64,000 nt of DNA from a bacterium BMS3Bbin13 (lineage in GTDB: Bacteria > Pseudomonadota > Gammaproteobacteria > 21-64-14). Positions 1 to 7,411 of this stretch are shown one piece after another. The notes beneath the pieces were generated by a model. It searched no databases and was not told where the DNA came from. It was given only the letters and a program-made list of their open reading frames with translations. Location: assembly GCA_002897735.1 (NCBI GenBank), contig BDTW01000044.1, positions 1 to 64,000 on the forward strand, read 5' to 3'. Numbering within the stretch: the stretch's first letter is position 1; the number at the start of each line of letters is the position of its first letter. The translations under genes and the position numbers were made by a program.

Positions 1-3
1 GCG

Positions 4-247
4 CTCAGGGGCGGCATCGAGCCGCCCCTGAGTCGCTTCGGCGGGTTCCTGCTGCTGGCGGCATTACCGCACCGCTCACTTCACAGGCGAACCGGGCGTG
101 TCCCGCCCTTAAAACATTGATCGCGCCAACCACATCGGCGTTTTCCTCGAAACCACATTCCACACACTCGAACCGGGCTTGGGTCTGCCGGTTGTCTTTC
201 GATACATGGCCGCAGCACGGGCAAGTGCGGCTCGTGTTCCGCGGCGG
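4..247 (-). pseudogene. tnpB: tnpB 3' fragment (IS200/IS605-type RNA-guided nuclease)
   Basis: Reading right to left from 247 gives about 80 residues matching the C-terminus of TnpB: PPRNTSRTCPCCG, then ECVECGF, two CxxC pairs that form the zinc ribbon, followed by ENADVVGAINV, the last RuvC segment with its Asp kept. The stop is at 5-7. The 5' part is gone: the match ends exactly where the REP-like repeat begins (about 249). A 12-bp perfect hairpin (4-15 with 21-32) sits over the stop, in the position of the right-end structure of these elements. The window starts here, so the true right end of the element is not visible. Family call is firm; the copy is certainly inactive. Confidence 0.85.
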
Positions 248-250
248 GGG

Positions 251-335
251 TTCAAGGGGTCAGAGTACTTGAAATTTCCGGCGGCAGATCAAGACCGCAA
301 CGTAGTTGGGATTTCAAGTACTCTGACCCCTTGAA
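251..335. repeat. Paired REP-like inverted repeat, family A, copy 1
   Basis: Two arms of about 25 bp built on TTCAAGGGGTCAGAGTACTT (251-275) and its reverse complement (311-335) flank a 35-bp unique core. The same paired arrangement recurs at 5099-5186, 12640-12724 and 13877-13942, with a lone arm near 11926-11945. The GGGGTCAGA-type head resembles REP sequences mobilised by REP-associated tyrosine transposases; no such transposase gene is in the window. This copy cuts off the tnpB fragment on its left. Confidence 0.8.
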
Positions 336-352
336 CTCTTCTGGTAGGCGCG

Positions 353-378
353 TTGACTATCGTACAGATATATACGAT
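353..378 (+). promoter_or_regulatory. Promoter/operator candidate of the first hicA-hicB pair
   Basis: TTGACT at 353-358 is a good -35 match. An inverted repeat ATCGTA (359-364) / TACGAT (373-378) follows, ending 9 bp before the hicA ATG at 388. HicB-type antitoxins bind such palindromes to repress their own operon. The -10 is not clear. Confidence 0.4.
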
Positions 379-387
379 GATGTCAAT

Positions 388-606
388 ATGATTGGCAGTG
401 AGCTCGTCCGCCGCATCGAACGGCTGGGCAAGGCACGCGGTATATCCGTGCGCTTTGTGTCCCACCAGGGCAAAGGTAGCCACGGACGGCTCTATTACGG
501 CGAACGCTTCACGACGGTGAAGGATCGAAAATAGGAGGTTGGCAAGGGACTGCTCTCCGCAATGCTCAAACAGCTTGGGCTAAATCTTAATGATCTGAAT
601 CGGTGA
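388..606 (+). pseudogene. hicA: HicA-family mRNA interferase toxin, broken by an in-frame amber stop
   Basis: From the ATG at 388 the frame reads a HicA toxin of the 'GKGSHGRLYYG' subtype, with the GSH motif holding the catalytic His. It reaches TVKDRK and hits TAG at 532-534. The same frame then continues EVGKGLLSAMLKQLGL to TGA at 604-606, which is the expected C-terminal helix. One A-to-T change at the Lys codon (AAG to TAG) therefore explains the break. The product would be a 48-residue stub. hicB starts 9 bp after the read-through end. The ATG at 388 is preferred over 331 because HicA proteins begin at this point. Confidence 0.8.
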
Positions 607-615
607 GGTGAGACC

Positions 616-1038
616 ATGCGGTACGCTTATCCTGCAATCCTGACCCGCGATGCGGATCGGCGCATCGTGGCCGCATTCCCAGACGTGCCCGAGGCGTTGA
701 CCGACGGTGCGGACGAAGTCGAAGCGTTGCGTGAAGCACAGGACGCCTTGGCCGCCGCCTTGGCGGGCTACGTCCAGGCCCGCCGGGCGCTCCCGAAACC
801 CTCCGCCGCGCGAGGCCGCCCGCTCGTGCCGGTACCACCCGGGGTGGCAGCGAAACTCGCCCTCTACCAGGCGATGCGCCGCCAGGAGGTATCGAACATG
901 GAACTTGCCCGGCGACTCGGGGTCACCGAGGCGGTGGTACGCCGCCTGCTCGACCCCGACCATGCCTCGCGCATCGAGGGCCTGCACGCCGCACTCGCGG
1001 CACTCGACGTGGGGTTGGTGGTGGAAGATGCCGCCTGA
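616..1038 (+). CDS. hicB: HicB-family antitoxin with C-terminal HTH
   Basis: A 140-residue protein that begins with the HicB RNase-H-like fold (MRYAYPAILTRDADRRIVAAFPDVPEALTDG) and ends in an XRE/Cro-like helix-turn-helix (MELARRLGVTEAVVRRLL, residues about 96-113). HicB proteins bind and inhibit HicA and repress the operon. GAGGTGAG just before the ATG is the ribosome site. The frame is intact although the partner toxin upstream carries a nonsense mutation, so it may now be an orphan DNA-binding protein. Confidence 0.85.
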   Translation: MRYAYPAILTRDADRRIVAAFPDVPEALTDGADEVEALREAQDALAAALAGYVQARRALPKPSAARGRPLVPVPPGVAAKLALYQAMRRQEVSNMELARRLGVTEAVVRRLLDPDHASRIEGLHAALAALDVGLVVEDAA

Positions 1039-1220
1039 GAGGCGGGAGCCAAGGGCCAAGGGCCTCTACCCCCCCTCTGGGTGTACCCTACACCGCCCCC
1101 TTTAGGAATGGGCGGTTAACCCGCATTTCCCACCGGACGGCCAACGGTTGCGGCGTAGGGCTCTGAAGCGAGGGAGGGATCATCCCCGCGTGCACGGAGC
1201 GTACGATTCGTTCCCAAAAA

Positions 1221-1631
1221 TCATCCCCTCCCCCCGCGTCCCTGGCCCGCCGGCTCGGTGACAACTGGGCCGCGCCGGCGTTGGTTGAGCAGGCTTTCGG
1301 CAGGGATATTGAACTCCTTGTGCAGCGCTTGAATCATCCTCACGGTCAGCGGACGCCGGCGGGCAAGGATTTCGTAGACCCGGTTTTTTCGCCCAATTGC
1401 CGGAACCAAGTCATCGACCGTCAGTCCCTGCTGCTCCATGCGGAACTTGATGGCTTCCACGGCGTCCGGCAGGTCCATCGGGAAATGCTTGCGTTCGTAG
1501 GCCTCGACCAGGGTAACGAGCACATCGAGCCTGTCGCCGGCGTCGGTTCCGGGTTCCGCGGTCATCAGTGTTTCGATCTCGCGCAACGTTTCACGGTAGT
1601 CGGCTTCGGTCTTGATCGGGCGAATGTCCAT
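1221..1631 (-). CDS. higA: HigA-like XRE antitoxin
   Basis: A 136-residue protein starting MDIRPIKTEADYRETLREIE, the N-terminus of the HigA antitoxin group (COG5499), with an HTH around LTVDDLVPAIGRKNRVYEIL (residues about 74-93). It would neutralise HigB and autoregulate. It starts 9 bp after the higB stop, toxin first, the normal higBA order. The basic tail after LLNQRRRG is longer and more Gly/Arg-rich than usual, running into the intergenic sequence. Confidence 0.85.
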   Translation of the reverse strand: MDIRPIKTEADYRETLREIETLMTAEPGTDAGDRLDVLVTLVEAYERKHFPMDLPDAVEAIKFRMEQQGLTVDDLVPAIGRKNRVYEILARRRPLTVRMIQALHKEFNIPAESLLNQRRRGPVVTEPAGQGRGGRG

Positions 1632-1640
1632 AGCGCGCTC

Positions 1641-1925
1641 TCAGATGGTTTGTGCGTCGATCTGGTCGTACTGCTTGTGTGTGCCAATGAAGCGGATATA
1701 GAGCACCTTGTAGGGATAGTTAATCCAGACGACCAAACGATACTTGTTGCCCGCAATGTTGAAGATGACACGTCCGTCTTTCAGGATGCTGGCGTTGCCA
1801 AACTGCTGTTTCACCTCATTGGGCGAGGACCAATCGGCCTTCACCGCTTCGCGATACCACGCCATCGTGGGCTCTTCGGCATCCTGGTATTCCGGCTTGC
1901 CGGCCCAGAAGGCTTTCTCCTTAAA
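1641..1925 (-). pseudogene. higB: HigB-family RelE-fold toxin, probably missing its first ~10 codons
   Basis: The frame contains FWAGKPEYQDAEEPTMAWYREA, then ASILKDGRVIFNIAGNKYRL and IRFIGTHKQYD, the hallmark of HigB ribosome-dependent mRNA interferases (usual length about 95-100). The homology runs upstream of the only ATG (1865) to about 1916, but no start codon lies there: an in-frame TGA (the stop of the HTH stub at 1932) blocks it. AAGGAG is present at the right place without a start behind it. Either a 74-residue truncated form is made from 1865, or the gene is dead. The broken start looks like a deletion scar joining two TA loci. Confidence 0.65.
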
Positions 1926-1931
1926 ACCCGG

Positions 1932-2042
1932 TCAGTTCACCAGAATCAGGCGTCCAGCGCGGGTGGCGGCCGGCCTTACTGTGATCGCAATGTCATAACC
2001 AAGTCGATTCAGGCAGTCCATCAGCTTCCGCTCGGACAGGCT
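1932..2042 (-). pseudogene. 3' stub of an HTH_37-type antitoxin
   Basis: The last 35 or so codons read LSERKLMDCLNRLGYDIAITVRPA and end TRAGRLILVN, the C-terminus of small XRE antitoxins (COG5606/HTH_37) that pair with RelE-type phage-derived toxins. The frame upstream dissolves into the palindrome at 2051-2093, so the HTH domain and the partner toxin are lost. It ends 6 bp before the remnant of higB, in the same frame. Confidence 0.6.
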
Positions 2043-2050
2043 GGAGCAGA

Positions 2051-2093
2051 AAAGGGGACGGAGGGAATATTGTTTATTCCCTCCGTCCCCTTT
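2051..2093. repeat. 43-bp perfect palindrome, family B, copy 1
   Basis: AAAGGGGACGGAGGGAATA, loop TTGTT, then the exact reverse complement. An identical copy is at 2951-2993, including several flanking bases (gcag before, tttctt after). This head is of the type carried by REP-associated transposase elements. It interrupts an antitoxin gene here. A GC palindrome (GTAGGGCGGGGCTTGCCCCGCC) follows at 2108-2129. Confidence 0.85.
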
Positions 2094-2212
2094 CTTTATG
2101 GATTTTGTAGGGCGGGGCTTGCCCCGCCGACGACGCTGCCCATTCTGTTTAACTCGTCGAATCCGAGGGTATCCAATTGGGGCGGTGGTTCTGGTTTGAG
2201 CAAGCGCCGGCG

Positions 2213-2425
2213 TCAGAGATCGTCGGGCCGGAGTCCCGTATGCTTCGCGATCCGCGCAAGCATTCTCGGACCGATCTCGTCCTGGTCGTGGAAGGCAAAT
2301 ACGTAGTCCAGCCACCCCTCGCGGGACAGTGTGCGATGGGAACCACCCTGCCTCTTAACGGTCCAGCCGATGGATCGCAAAGCAGCAAGAACCCGCGATG
2401 CGCGGCTGGAAGGCCAGCGGTTCAC
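2213..2425 (-). CDS. hicA: HicA-family mRNA interferase toxin
   Basis: A 70-residue protein with the compact HicA fold: RVLAALRSIGWTVKRQGGSH carries the catalytic GSH, then LSREGWLDYVFAFHDQDEIG and a C-terminal IAKHTGLRPDDL. It would cleave mRNA when free of HicB. It starts at GTG 2423-2425, which overlaps the TGA of hicB (GTGA), so the two are translationally coupled with the antitoxin first. Full family length; this is one of only two intact toxin frames in the window. Confidence 0.88.
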   Translation of the reverse strand: MNRWPSSRASRVLAALRSIGWTVKRQGGSHRTLSREGWLDYVFAFHDQDEIGPRMLARIAKHTGLRPDDL

Positions 2426-2625
2426 GCGGCATTAAACAGGCGGGAGACCTTTTCCGGCAGCGGCTCGCCACAGCGAATACGGTCTGCCAGGACGCAGAGG
2501 GCGAGCGTGATCGCCTCCCGCCTCGCCGCCTCCTGGTCGGCCCCATAAGCCATGACGCCCGGAAGCTCGGGGACCTCCGCGACCCAGCGCCCGTCTTCTT
2601 CCTGCTCAAACTCCATGTGAAACAT
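2422..2625 (-). CDS. hicB: HicB-family antitoxin (short form)
   Basis: A 67-residue partial RNase-H-like HicB domain: EEDGRWVAEVPELPGVMAYG, then ADQEAARREAITLALCVLAD. It lacks a separate C-terminal HTH, as do the short HicB proteins of this subtype. A strong GGGGAGGAGGGG ribosome site precedes the ATG. It lies upstream of and overlaps hicA by 4 bp, and is preceded by a clear promoter with two palindromes. Confidence 0.88.
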   Translation of the reverse strand: MFHMEFEQEEDGRWVAEVPELPGVMAYGADQEAARREAITLALCVLADRIRCGEPLPEKVSRLFNAA

Positions 2626-2652
2626 GACGCCCCTCCTCCCCGATCCGATTAC

Positions 2653-2701
2653 AGTTCGGATCGAACTTCATTATACATGCGATACCTGCCATACAGGTAT
2701 C
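2653..2701 (-). promoter_or_regulatory. hicBA promoter with two operator palindromes
   Basis: On the reverse strand a perfect -10 TATAAT lies at 2675-2670. Just upstream is an inverted repeat GATACCTG-CCATA-CAGGTATC (2681-2701) covering the -35 to -10 spacer region; just downstream is AGTTCG-GAT-CGAACT (2653-2667). Both suit autorepression by a HicA-HicB complex. The next 110 bp upstream hold no gene. Confidence 0.6.
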
Positions 2702-2814
2702 GGCAGCGATCGCCCTGCAGTTCAGGGAAAACGTAAGTGATGAAAATTTCTGGCTTAAACGATGGCAACCCGGTTCACTCTGGAGACCGAAGGTCCGTTT
2801 GAGCTGTCGTCTTG

Positions 2815-2922
2815 TCCTCGTTGGCATCCTCCTCGGCATGAATGCCGGAGATTCCTACGGCGCGCAGGCGTGGCATTGCGCCGCCCCTAAGTCGCTTCGG
2901 TGGGTTCCTGCTGCCGGCGGCG
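2815..2922 (-). mobile_element. Second tnpB 3' tail and IS605-type right end
   Basis: Right to left from 2922 the frame reads PAAGTHRSDLGAAQCHACAP and stops at 2855-2857. The first tnpB fragment has the parallel tail PAAGTRRSDSGAARC, so this is the 3' end of a related copy. The following GGAATCTCCGGCATTCATGC has the shape of the right ends of IS200/IS605 elements (short hairpin after the tnpB stop), the region that gives the omega RNA scaffold. Everything upstream in the gene has been replaced by the family B palindrome. Confidence 0.6.
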
Positions 2923-2950
2923 GGAAAAGGGCAGAAAAGGGCAGGGCAGA

Positions 2951-3150
2951 AAAGGGGACGGAGGGAATATTGTTTATTCCCTCCGTCCCCTTTCTTTTCC
3001 ACCACGGGTCTGCGGAGTCGGCGGGGCGAGCCCCGCCCTACGGGTGGATGAGTGGGGATCCGGTAGGGCGGGCCTCGGCCCGCCGGCGACGTCGTGGGGA
3101 TCCGCCGCGACCACCGGCGTCGGCCGGGCGGGCCCAGCCCTACCGGGTGG
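2951..3150. repeat. Family B palindrome copy 2 plus three GC palindromes
   Basis: 2951-2993 is an exact copy of the 43-bp palindrome at 2051-2093. It is followed by GC palindromes around 3018-3042, 3063-3090 and 3120-3146 of the GGCGGGGCGAGCCCCGCC / GGGCGGGCCTCGGCCCGCC type. From 3150 to the FadL-like gene no coding sequence is supported. Confidence 0.8.
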
Positions 3151-3392
3151 GCGCGATCACCGATCGCGCGCAGGGTGGGGTTTGCTCCACGGTGAGGCTG
3201 GATGGCCGAAAATTCAGGGTGTTGCAATCCATTCCGTCAAGAATCCGGCATGGCGCCGATAGATGGCATCGGTTAGAATTCCAGCCGGTCCAACGGGTTC
3301 GGACGCACCCTTAAAGTTGCAGGTTCGAATGCCGCTAGCAACGGACTGGACAATCCTGGGTTGTTTGTACAATTTAAGAAGGAGCGATGGAG

Positions 3393-4751
3393 ATGAAATC
3401 ACCGGTGAGAACGATACTGGCGTTGGCCGTCGCGGCGGGGCTGGCGGCGCCGACGGCCGCTTTCGCCACGAACGGCTACTTTGGGCTGGGCTACGGCACC
3501 AAGCAGTTCGGCATGGGCGGTGCCGGCGTGGCGTATCCGCAGGATGCACTCGCCGCGGCCACCAACCCGGCGGGCATGGCGTTCGTGGGCAGTCGCGTCG
3601 ATATCGGGGTGGAGCTTTTCAGCCCGAAGCGCGATGCCTCGTTGGGTAACTACAACCACATCGATAGCGGTGCCACGTTGTTTGCCGTTCCCAGTATGGG
3701 GGCGGTGCTCGACCAGGGGCCGCTGGCGTACGGGGTATCCATCTACGGCAACGGCGGGATGAGTACGCGTTACAGCACCAATCTGTTCGACAAAAGCTTC
3801 GGTCCGCTGAATGCAATGGCGCACGCTAAGTTCGGTGCACCGCTGCCGAACAACACCGGAACACTAGGAATCAACCTATCCCAGCTCCTGATTGCGCCGA
3901 CCATTGCCTACAAGGTCCTGCCGGAGACCTCGATCGGTGTCTCGCCGATGATTGCCATCCAGGCCTTCCGCGCCTACGGGCTGGGGGACTTCGACAATTC
4001 GTTCTTCTCCTCGGGTCCTGGCCACGTTACCAACCAGGGTAGCGATTACTCCTATGGCGGCGGGGTGCGCGTGGGCGTGCAGAGCAACCTCACCAACTGG
4101 TTGTCGGTGGGCGCGACCTGGTCCTCGAAGATGTACATGTCGAAGCTCAACAAGTACAGCGGCCTGTTTGCCGATGGGGGCGCGTTCGACATTCCGTCGA
4201 ATTTCGCAGTCGGCCTCGCACTCAAACCGACTCCTTCGCTGGTGGTGGCATTCGACGTGCAGAGGATCATGTACGGTCAGGTGCCGGCGATCGCCAATCC
4301 GGGTCCGAGCACCGCGGAGCTGGGGGCCTTCATGGGCGGGTTCAAGGCGTGGCTCTTGGGGAACGGTGCGACGCCCCCGCAGCCGAAGCCGCTTCCGCGG
4401 CTCCTCGGCACCTCCGGCGGGATGGGCTTCGGCTGGCGCGACATCACGGTCTACAAGTTCGGTACCGCGTATCAGGTGAACGACCGGTTGACCGTGCGTG
4501 CGGGGTTCGATTACACGGACAGCCCGATCCCGAATGATCAGCTTATGTTCAATATCCTGGCTCCGGGCGTGATCAAGTATACCGGCACCCTGGGGTTGAC
4601 CTACAAGCCGACGCAGAATCAGGAGATCAACCTCGCCTATATGCATACCGCGCGGCACAGCCAGAGCGGTGCGTTGCTTAACGGTAAGATGCCGGTGCAG
4701 ATCGGCATGTATGAGAACGCGCTCGAAATCGGCTACGGCTGGAAGTTTTAA
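3393..4751 (+). CDS. FadL/OmpP1-type outer-membrane transport protein
   Basis: A 452-residue outer-membrane beta-barrel of the FadL/TodX family, which take up hydrophobic molecules such as long-chain fatty acids or aromatics. A signal peptide (KSPVRTILALAVAAGLAAP...AFA) is followed by TNGYFGLGYGTKQFGMGGAG, the FadL N-terminal hatch with its NGY start, then FPQ/YPQDALAAATNPAGMAF. The C-terminus ends in aromatic residues (IGYGWKF) as needed for barrel assembly. AAGGAG at 3379-3384 is 8 bp from the ATG at 3393 but only 2 bp from the ATG at 3387, so 3393 is the likely start. It stands alone, with repeats on both sides. The substrate cannot be read from the sequence. Confidence 0.88.
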   Translation: MKSPVRTILALAVAAGLAAPTAAFATNGYFGLGYGTKQFGMGGAGVAYPQDALAAATNPAGMAFVGSRVDIGVELFSPKRDASLGNYNHIDSGATLFAVPSMGAVLDQGPLAYGVSIYGNGGMSTRYSTNLFDKSFGPLNAMAHAKFGAPLPNNTGTLGINLSQLLIAPTIAYKVLPETSIGVSPMIAIQAFRAYGLGDFDNSFFSSGPGHVTNQGSDYSYGGGVRVGVQSNLTNWLSVGATWSSKMYMSKLNKYSGLFADGGAFDIPSNFAVGLALKPTPSLVVAFDVQRIMYGQVPAIANPGPSTAELGAFMGGFKAWLLGNGATPPQPKPLPRLLGTSGGMGFGWRDITVYKFGTAYQVNDRLTVRAGFDYTDSPIPNDQLMFNILAPGVIKYTGTLGLTYKPTQNQEINLAYMHTARHSQSGALLNGKMPVQIGMYENALEIGYGWKF

Positions 4752-4852
4752 CCGGGCGTTCATGCAAGACCCGCGGTGGACCGGCGCAGGGAGGCGCGGT
4801 CCGCCGGTTTTCGGGGTGTGCGAACGCGACCGGGCGGTGTGGTTTCGCGGCG

Positions 4853-4986
4853 TCGGCCGGGCGAGCCCGGACGCAGCCCGAAGGCCGAGTCCATGTAGCC
4901 TGGATGCAGGCCGAAGGCCGAAATCCAGGGCTTTTACCCCGATGGGAGGCCGGTTCCCGGATTTCGCTTCGCTTCATCCAGGCTAC
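4853..4986. repeat. Family C and D repeats between the FadL-like gene and the EPS locus
   Basis: A GC palindrome (GTCGGCCGGGCGAGCCCGG at 4853) is followed by a family D element: GTAGCCTGGATGCAGGCC at 4896 and, inverted, CATCCAGGCTAC ending at 4986, with CCGGATTTCG between. The remaining sequence up to 5098 shows no gene. Confidence 0.7.
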
Positions 4987-5098
4987 GGGGAGCGGAACGG
5001 GCCGGCGGCGTTTGGTGTTTCCATGGCCGCGTGTGGGCGGCTCGCGGCGCCGGGCGGTTGACGGCCTATTGGCGCTCTGTTGCAATGGAAAGAGGGGG

Positions 5099-5186
5099 TT
5101 CAAAGGGTCAGAGTACTTGAAAATCTCCTAAAGGTGATTCAAGGATTCAGAATGCTGTGGATTTTCAAGTACTCTGACCCTTTGAA
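5099..5186. repeat. Paired REP-like inverted repeat, family A, copy 2
   Basis: Arms TTCAAAGGGTCAGAGTACTT (5099) and its complement ending 5186 flank a 36-bp core. It ends 27 bp before the EPS export gene, so it lies in that gene's leader region. Confidence 0.8.
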
Positions 5187-5219
5187 CTCGCCACCGCTCG
5201 GGGGTGGAGGAGGATGCGG

Positions 5220-5822
5220 ATGAAGGTTCTGAGTTCGGTGTTTCTGATGCTTGCGGCGGTGCTGCTCTTGCCGGCGTGCGCCGTCGTTGAGGGTTTGGGC
5301 GCTGCTGCACCGGCCGTGAAGACCGTCGCGACGGCCGGACACGCCTATACCCTGCACCCCGGCGATCAGTTGGAGGTGACGGTCTGGAAGGAGAAGGACC
5401 TGCAGCGCCAGGTGTTGGTGGGCCCGGGCGGGGGCATCAGTTTTCCGCTGGTGGGTCATTTGAAGGCGGCCGGCAAGACGGTCGCCGAGCTGCAGAAAGA
5501 GCTGACCGCCAAGCTCCAGAAGTACATCCCGGATCCGGCGGTTACGGTCGCGCTCAAGCAGGTCGCGGGCAATGTGGTCTACGTGATCGGTCAGGTCAAC
5601 AAGCCGGGGGCGTTCATGGTCAGCGGGCCGCTGGACGTGATGCAGGCGCTGTCGCGCGCCGGCGGCATGACCACGTTCGCTTCGAAGAACGATATCCGCA
5701 TCCTGCGCCGCGAGGGCGGGCGCCAGGTCGCGCTGCCGTTCGAGTACGGGGACGTGATAAAGGGCAAGGACCTGCAGCAGAATATTCTGCTTCACGCCGG
5801 GGACGTGGTGGTGGTGCCGTGA
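5220..5822 (+). CDS. Polysaccharide export lipoprotein (Wza/EpsA-like)
   Basis: A 200-residue periplasmic/outer-membrane lipoprotein. Lipobox LLPAC puts the lipidated Cys at residue 20. The Poly_export domain follows (HAYTLHPGDQLEVTVWKE, residues about 43-60), then a SLBB-type domain (NVVYVIGQVNKPGAF). Such proteins form or gate the outer-membrane channel for exopolysaccharide. The short form with one SLBB domain is typical of XrtA-associated EPS loci. GGAGGAGG (5206-5213) abuts the ATG at 5214 but is 6 bp from ATG 5220, so 5220 is chosen. First gene of a run of six on the same strand. Confidence 0.88.
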   Translation: MKVLSSVFLMLAAVLLLPACAVVEGLGAAAPAVKTVATAGHAYTLHPGDQLEVTVWKEKDLQRQVLVGPGGGISFPLVGHLKAAGKTVAELQKELTAKLQKYIPDPAVTVALKQVAGNVVYVIGQVNKPGAFMVSGPLDVMQALSRAGGMTTFASKNDIRILRREGGRQVALPFEYGDVIKGKDLQQNILLHAGDVVVVP

Positions 5823-5876
5823 GCGGGGGGGTGGGGGTGCGGTGTGCACCTGAAACATCCGGTTGGGTGTCGGATG

Positions 5877-5998
5877 CCGTCGGCGGGGCAAGCCCCGCCC
5901 TACAGGTTGCCAGCGGGGCGAGGTCCGCCCTACACGTCGTCGGCGGGGCAAGCCCCGCCCTACAGGTTGCTGGCGGGGCAAGCCCCGCCCTACAGGGT
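5877..5998. repeat. Cluster of four family C GC palindromes
   Basis: Four units (near 5879, 5915, 5939, 5973) of GGCGGGGCAAGCCCCGCCCTAC type are arrayed head to tail at about 24-36 bp spacing, the second being a slightly diverged GGCGAGGTCCGCC form. They separate the export lipoprotein gene from the beta-barrel gene and can fold into successive hairpins in the mRNA. Confidence 0.8.
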
Positions 5999-6103
5999 AT
6001 CGCCGCTTCGGCGGGGCGTGCGTGCATCGGCGATCGTGGGTCGCCCCGGGCGGGCGGGCGTGGCGCCTGCGTCTGCATCCGCCGGTAGCCGGGGGCGTTG
6101 CCG

Positions 6104-7375
6104 ATGCGGGCCGCCCGCCGCTTGCGCCGCGCCGGCCCGTATGTGGTCGCCGTGTCTCTCCTGATCGGGCTGGGCGCTACGCGCGTCGCGGCCGCCGCGC
6201 AGTGGTACGCCGTCCCGTCCCTGCGAATGCAGACCGGCTACAACGATAACCCGCGGTTCGCCATCTCCAATGGGAAATCGACGGAGATCTTCGATCTGGC
6301 GCCCAGCCTGGAAGTCGGGGCGCGGGCGCCGCGTTGGGGGGCGGCGGTGGTCGGGGGCGCCCACCTGCGCCGCTACCCGGGCGCTTCGGAACTGAACCGG
6401 AATGACAATAGCGTCAACGTATCCTCCCATTATGATGCGCAGCGGCTGAGCTGGCGTCTCGGCGGCTCCTATATTCGGAGTTCGATCCTCGGCACTGCGC
6501 AGCCGCTCGGTCCCCAGACGGGCCTGGTCGAGTTCCAATCCCAGCGTCGTACCGGCACGGCCAGCCCGTCGTTGACTTGGCAGGTGACCCCGACCGATCT
6601 GTTGCGCGTCTCCTATTTGTTCCAGGATACGTCCTACCAGGACGCCGCCCGCCTCGGTTTGTCGAGCTTCCGTTACCATCGGGGGTCCCTGACCTACCAG
6701 CACGACCTGAGTGCGCGTCTCCAGGTCTTCGCGATCCCTTCGTATTCGATGTTCGATGTGCCCGCCTCCGGCTTCCAGTCGCGAACGGTGGGGTTGCGGC
6801 TCGGGGTAACCCGGGTGTTCTCTTCGACGCTCTCGGCGACGCTCTCGGCGGGCGGTCGGCGTACGGAGTCGAAGGGGGTGCAGCAGATTCCAGAAGGTTT
6901 TTTTATTGGCCCCTCGGTGTTCATTCAGACCGGCATCCGGCGGGTGGACGTCTCCAGCCTCAATACCGGGGTAACCGCCGACGCGAGCTTTACCAAGCGC
7001 CTCGAACGCGGGGCATTGACCGGCTCGTTCTCCCGCTCTCTGACACCCAACGGTCTCGGCACCGAGGTGGAGACGAACGACTTGAGCCTGGCGCTGAACC
7101 GCCCGCTCACGCGGCGCCTCGCCGGGAATTTGTCCCTGCACCTGCTACGCGCCCGTACGGTCGGCGCGGTCGATACGACCAGGCTGAGTTCGGTGGATCG
7201 CGACTACGCGCGGCTCAGCCCGAGCCTGCGCTGGAAATGGACCCGGCGGACGACGGTCGAGGCCTCCTATGCCTATACGTGGTTTCGATATCGGTCTTCC
7301 GGCCGGATCGTGCGGGATAATGTCATCTATTTGACGCTATCCTACCGATGGCCTAGGATAATCCTTTCCCGGTAA
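6104..7375 (+). CDS. EPS-locus outer-membrane beta-barrel protein (TIGR03016-like)
   Basis: About 423 residues: signal peptide ending near VAAAAQWYAVPS, then alternating amphipathic strands typical of a large beta-barrel, ending DNVIYLTLSYRWPR. Its length and its place between the Wza-like protein and the chain-length protein match the TIGR03016 (PEP-CTERM/XrtA EPS-associated) outer-membrane family. It probably helps polymer leave the cell. An upstream TTG (6098) in frame is a possible alternative to the ATG at 6104; neither has a clear ribosome site. Role is by context. Confidence 0.7.
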   Translation: MRAARRLRRAGPYVVAVSLLIGLGATRVAAAAQWYAVPSLRMQTGYNDNPRFAISNGKSTEIFDLAPSLEVGARAPRWGAAVVGGAHLRRYPGASELNRNDNSVNVSSHYDAQRLSWRLGGSYIRSSILGTAQPLGPQTGLVEFQSQRRTGTASPSLTWQVTPTDLLRVSYLFQDTSYQDAARLGLSSFRYHRGSLTYQHDLSARLQVFAIPSYSMFDVPASGFQSRTVGLRLGVTRVFSSTLSATLSAGGRRTESKGVQQIPEGFFIGPSVFIQTGIRRVDVSSLNTGVTADASFTKRLERGALTGSFSRSLTPNGLGTEVETNDLSLALNRPLTRRLAGNLSLHLLRARTVGAVDTTRLSSVDRDYARLSPSLRWKWTRRTTVEASYAYTWFRYRSSGRIVRDNVIYLTLSYRWPRIILSR

Positions 7376-7411
7376 AAAGAGGCCGAAGTACGGCCCGCCG
7401 GAGGAGTCGCA

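Noticed and set aside
3310-3345. GCAGGTTCGAATGCC, resembling a tRNA T-arm
   Set aside because: The stem does not pair (GCAGG with GCCGC) and no acceptor or anticodon stem can be built around it.
5877-5998. Array of four GC repeats considered as CRISPR
   Set aside because: Each unit is a self-palindrome, spacers are too short and variable, and the same sequence is scattered across the window.
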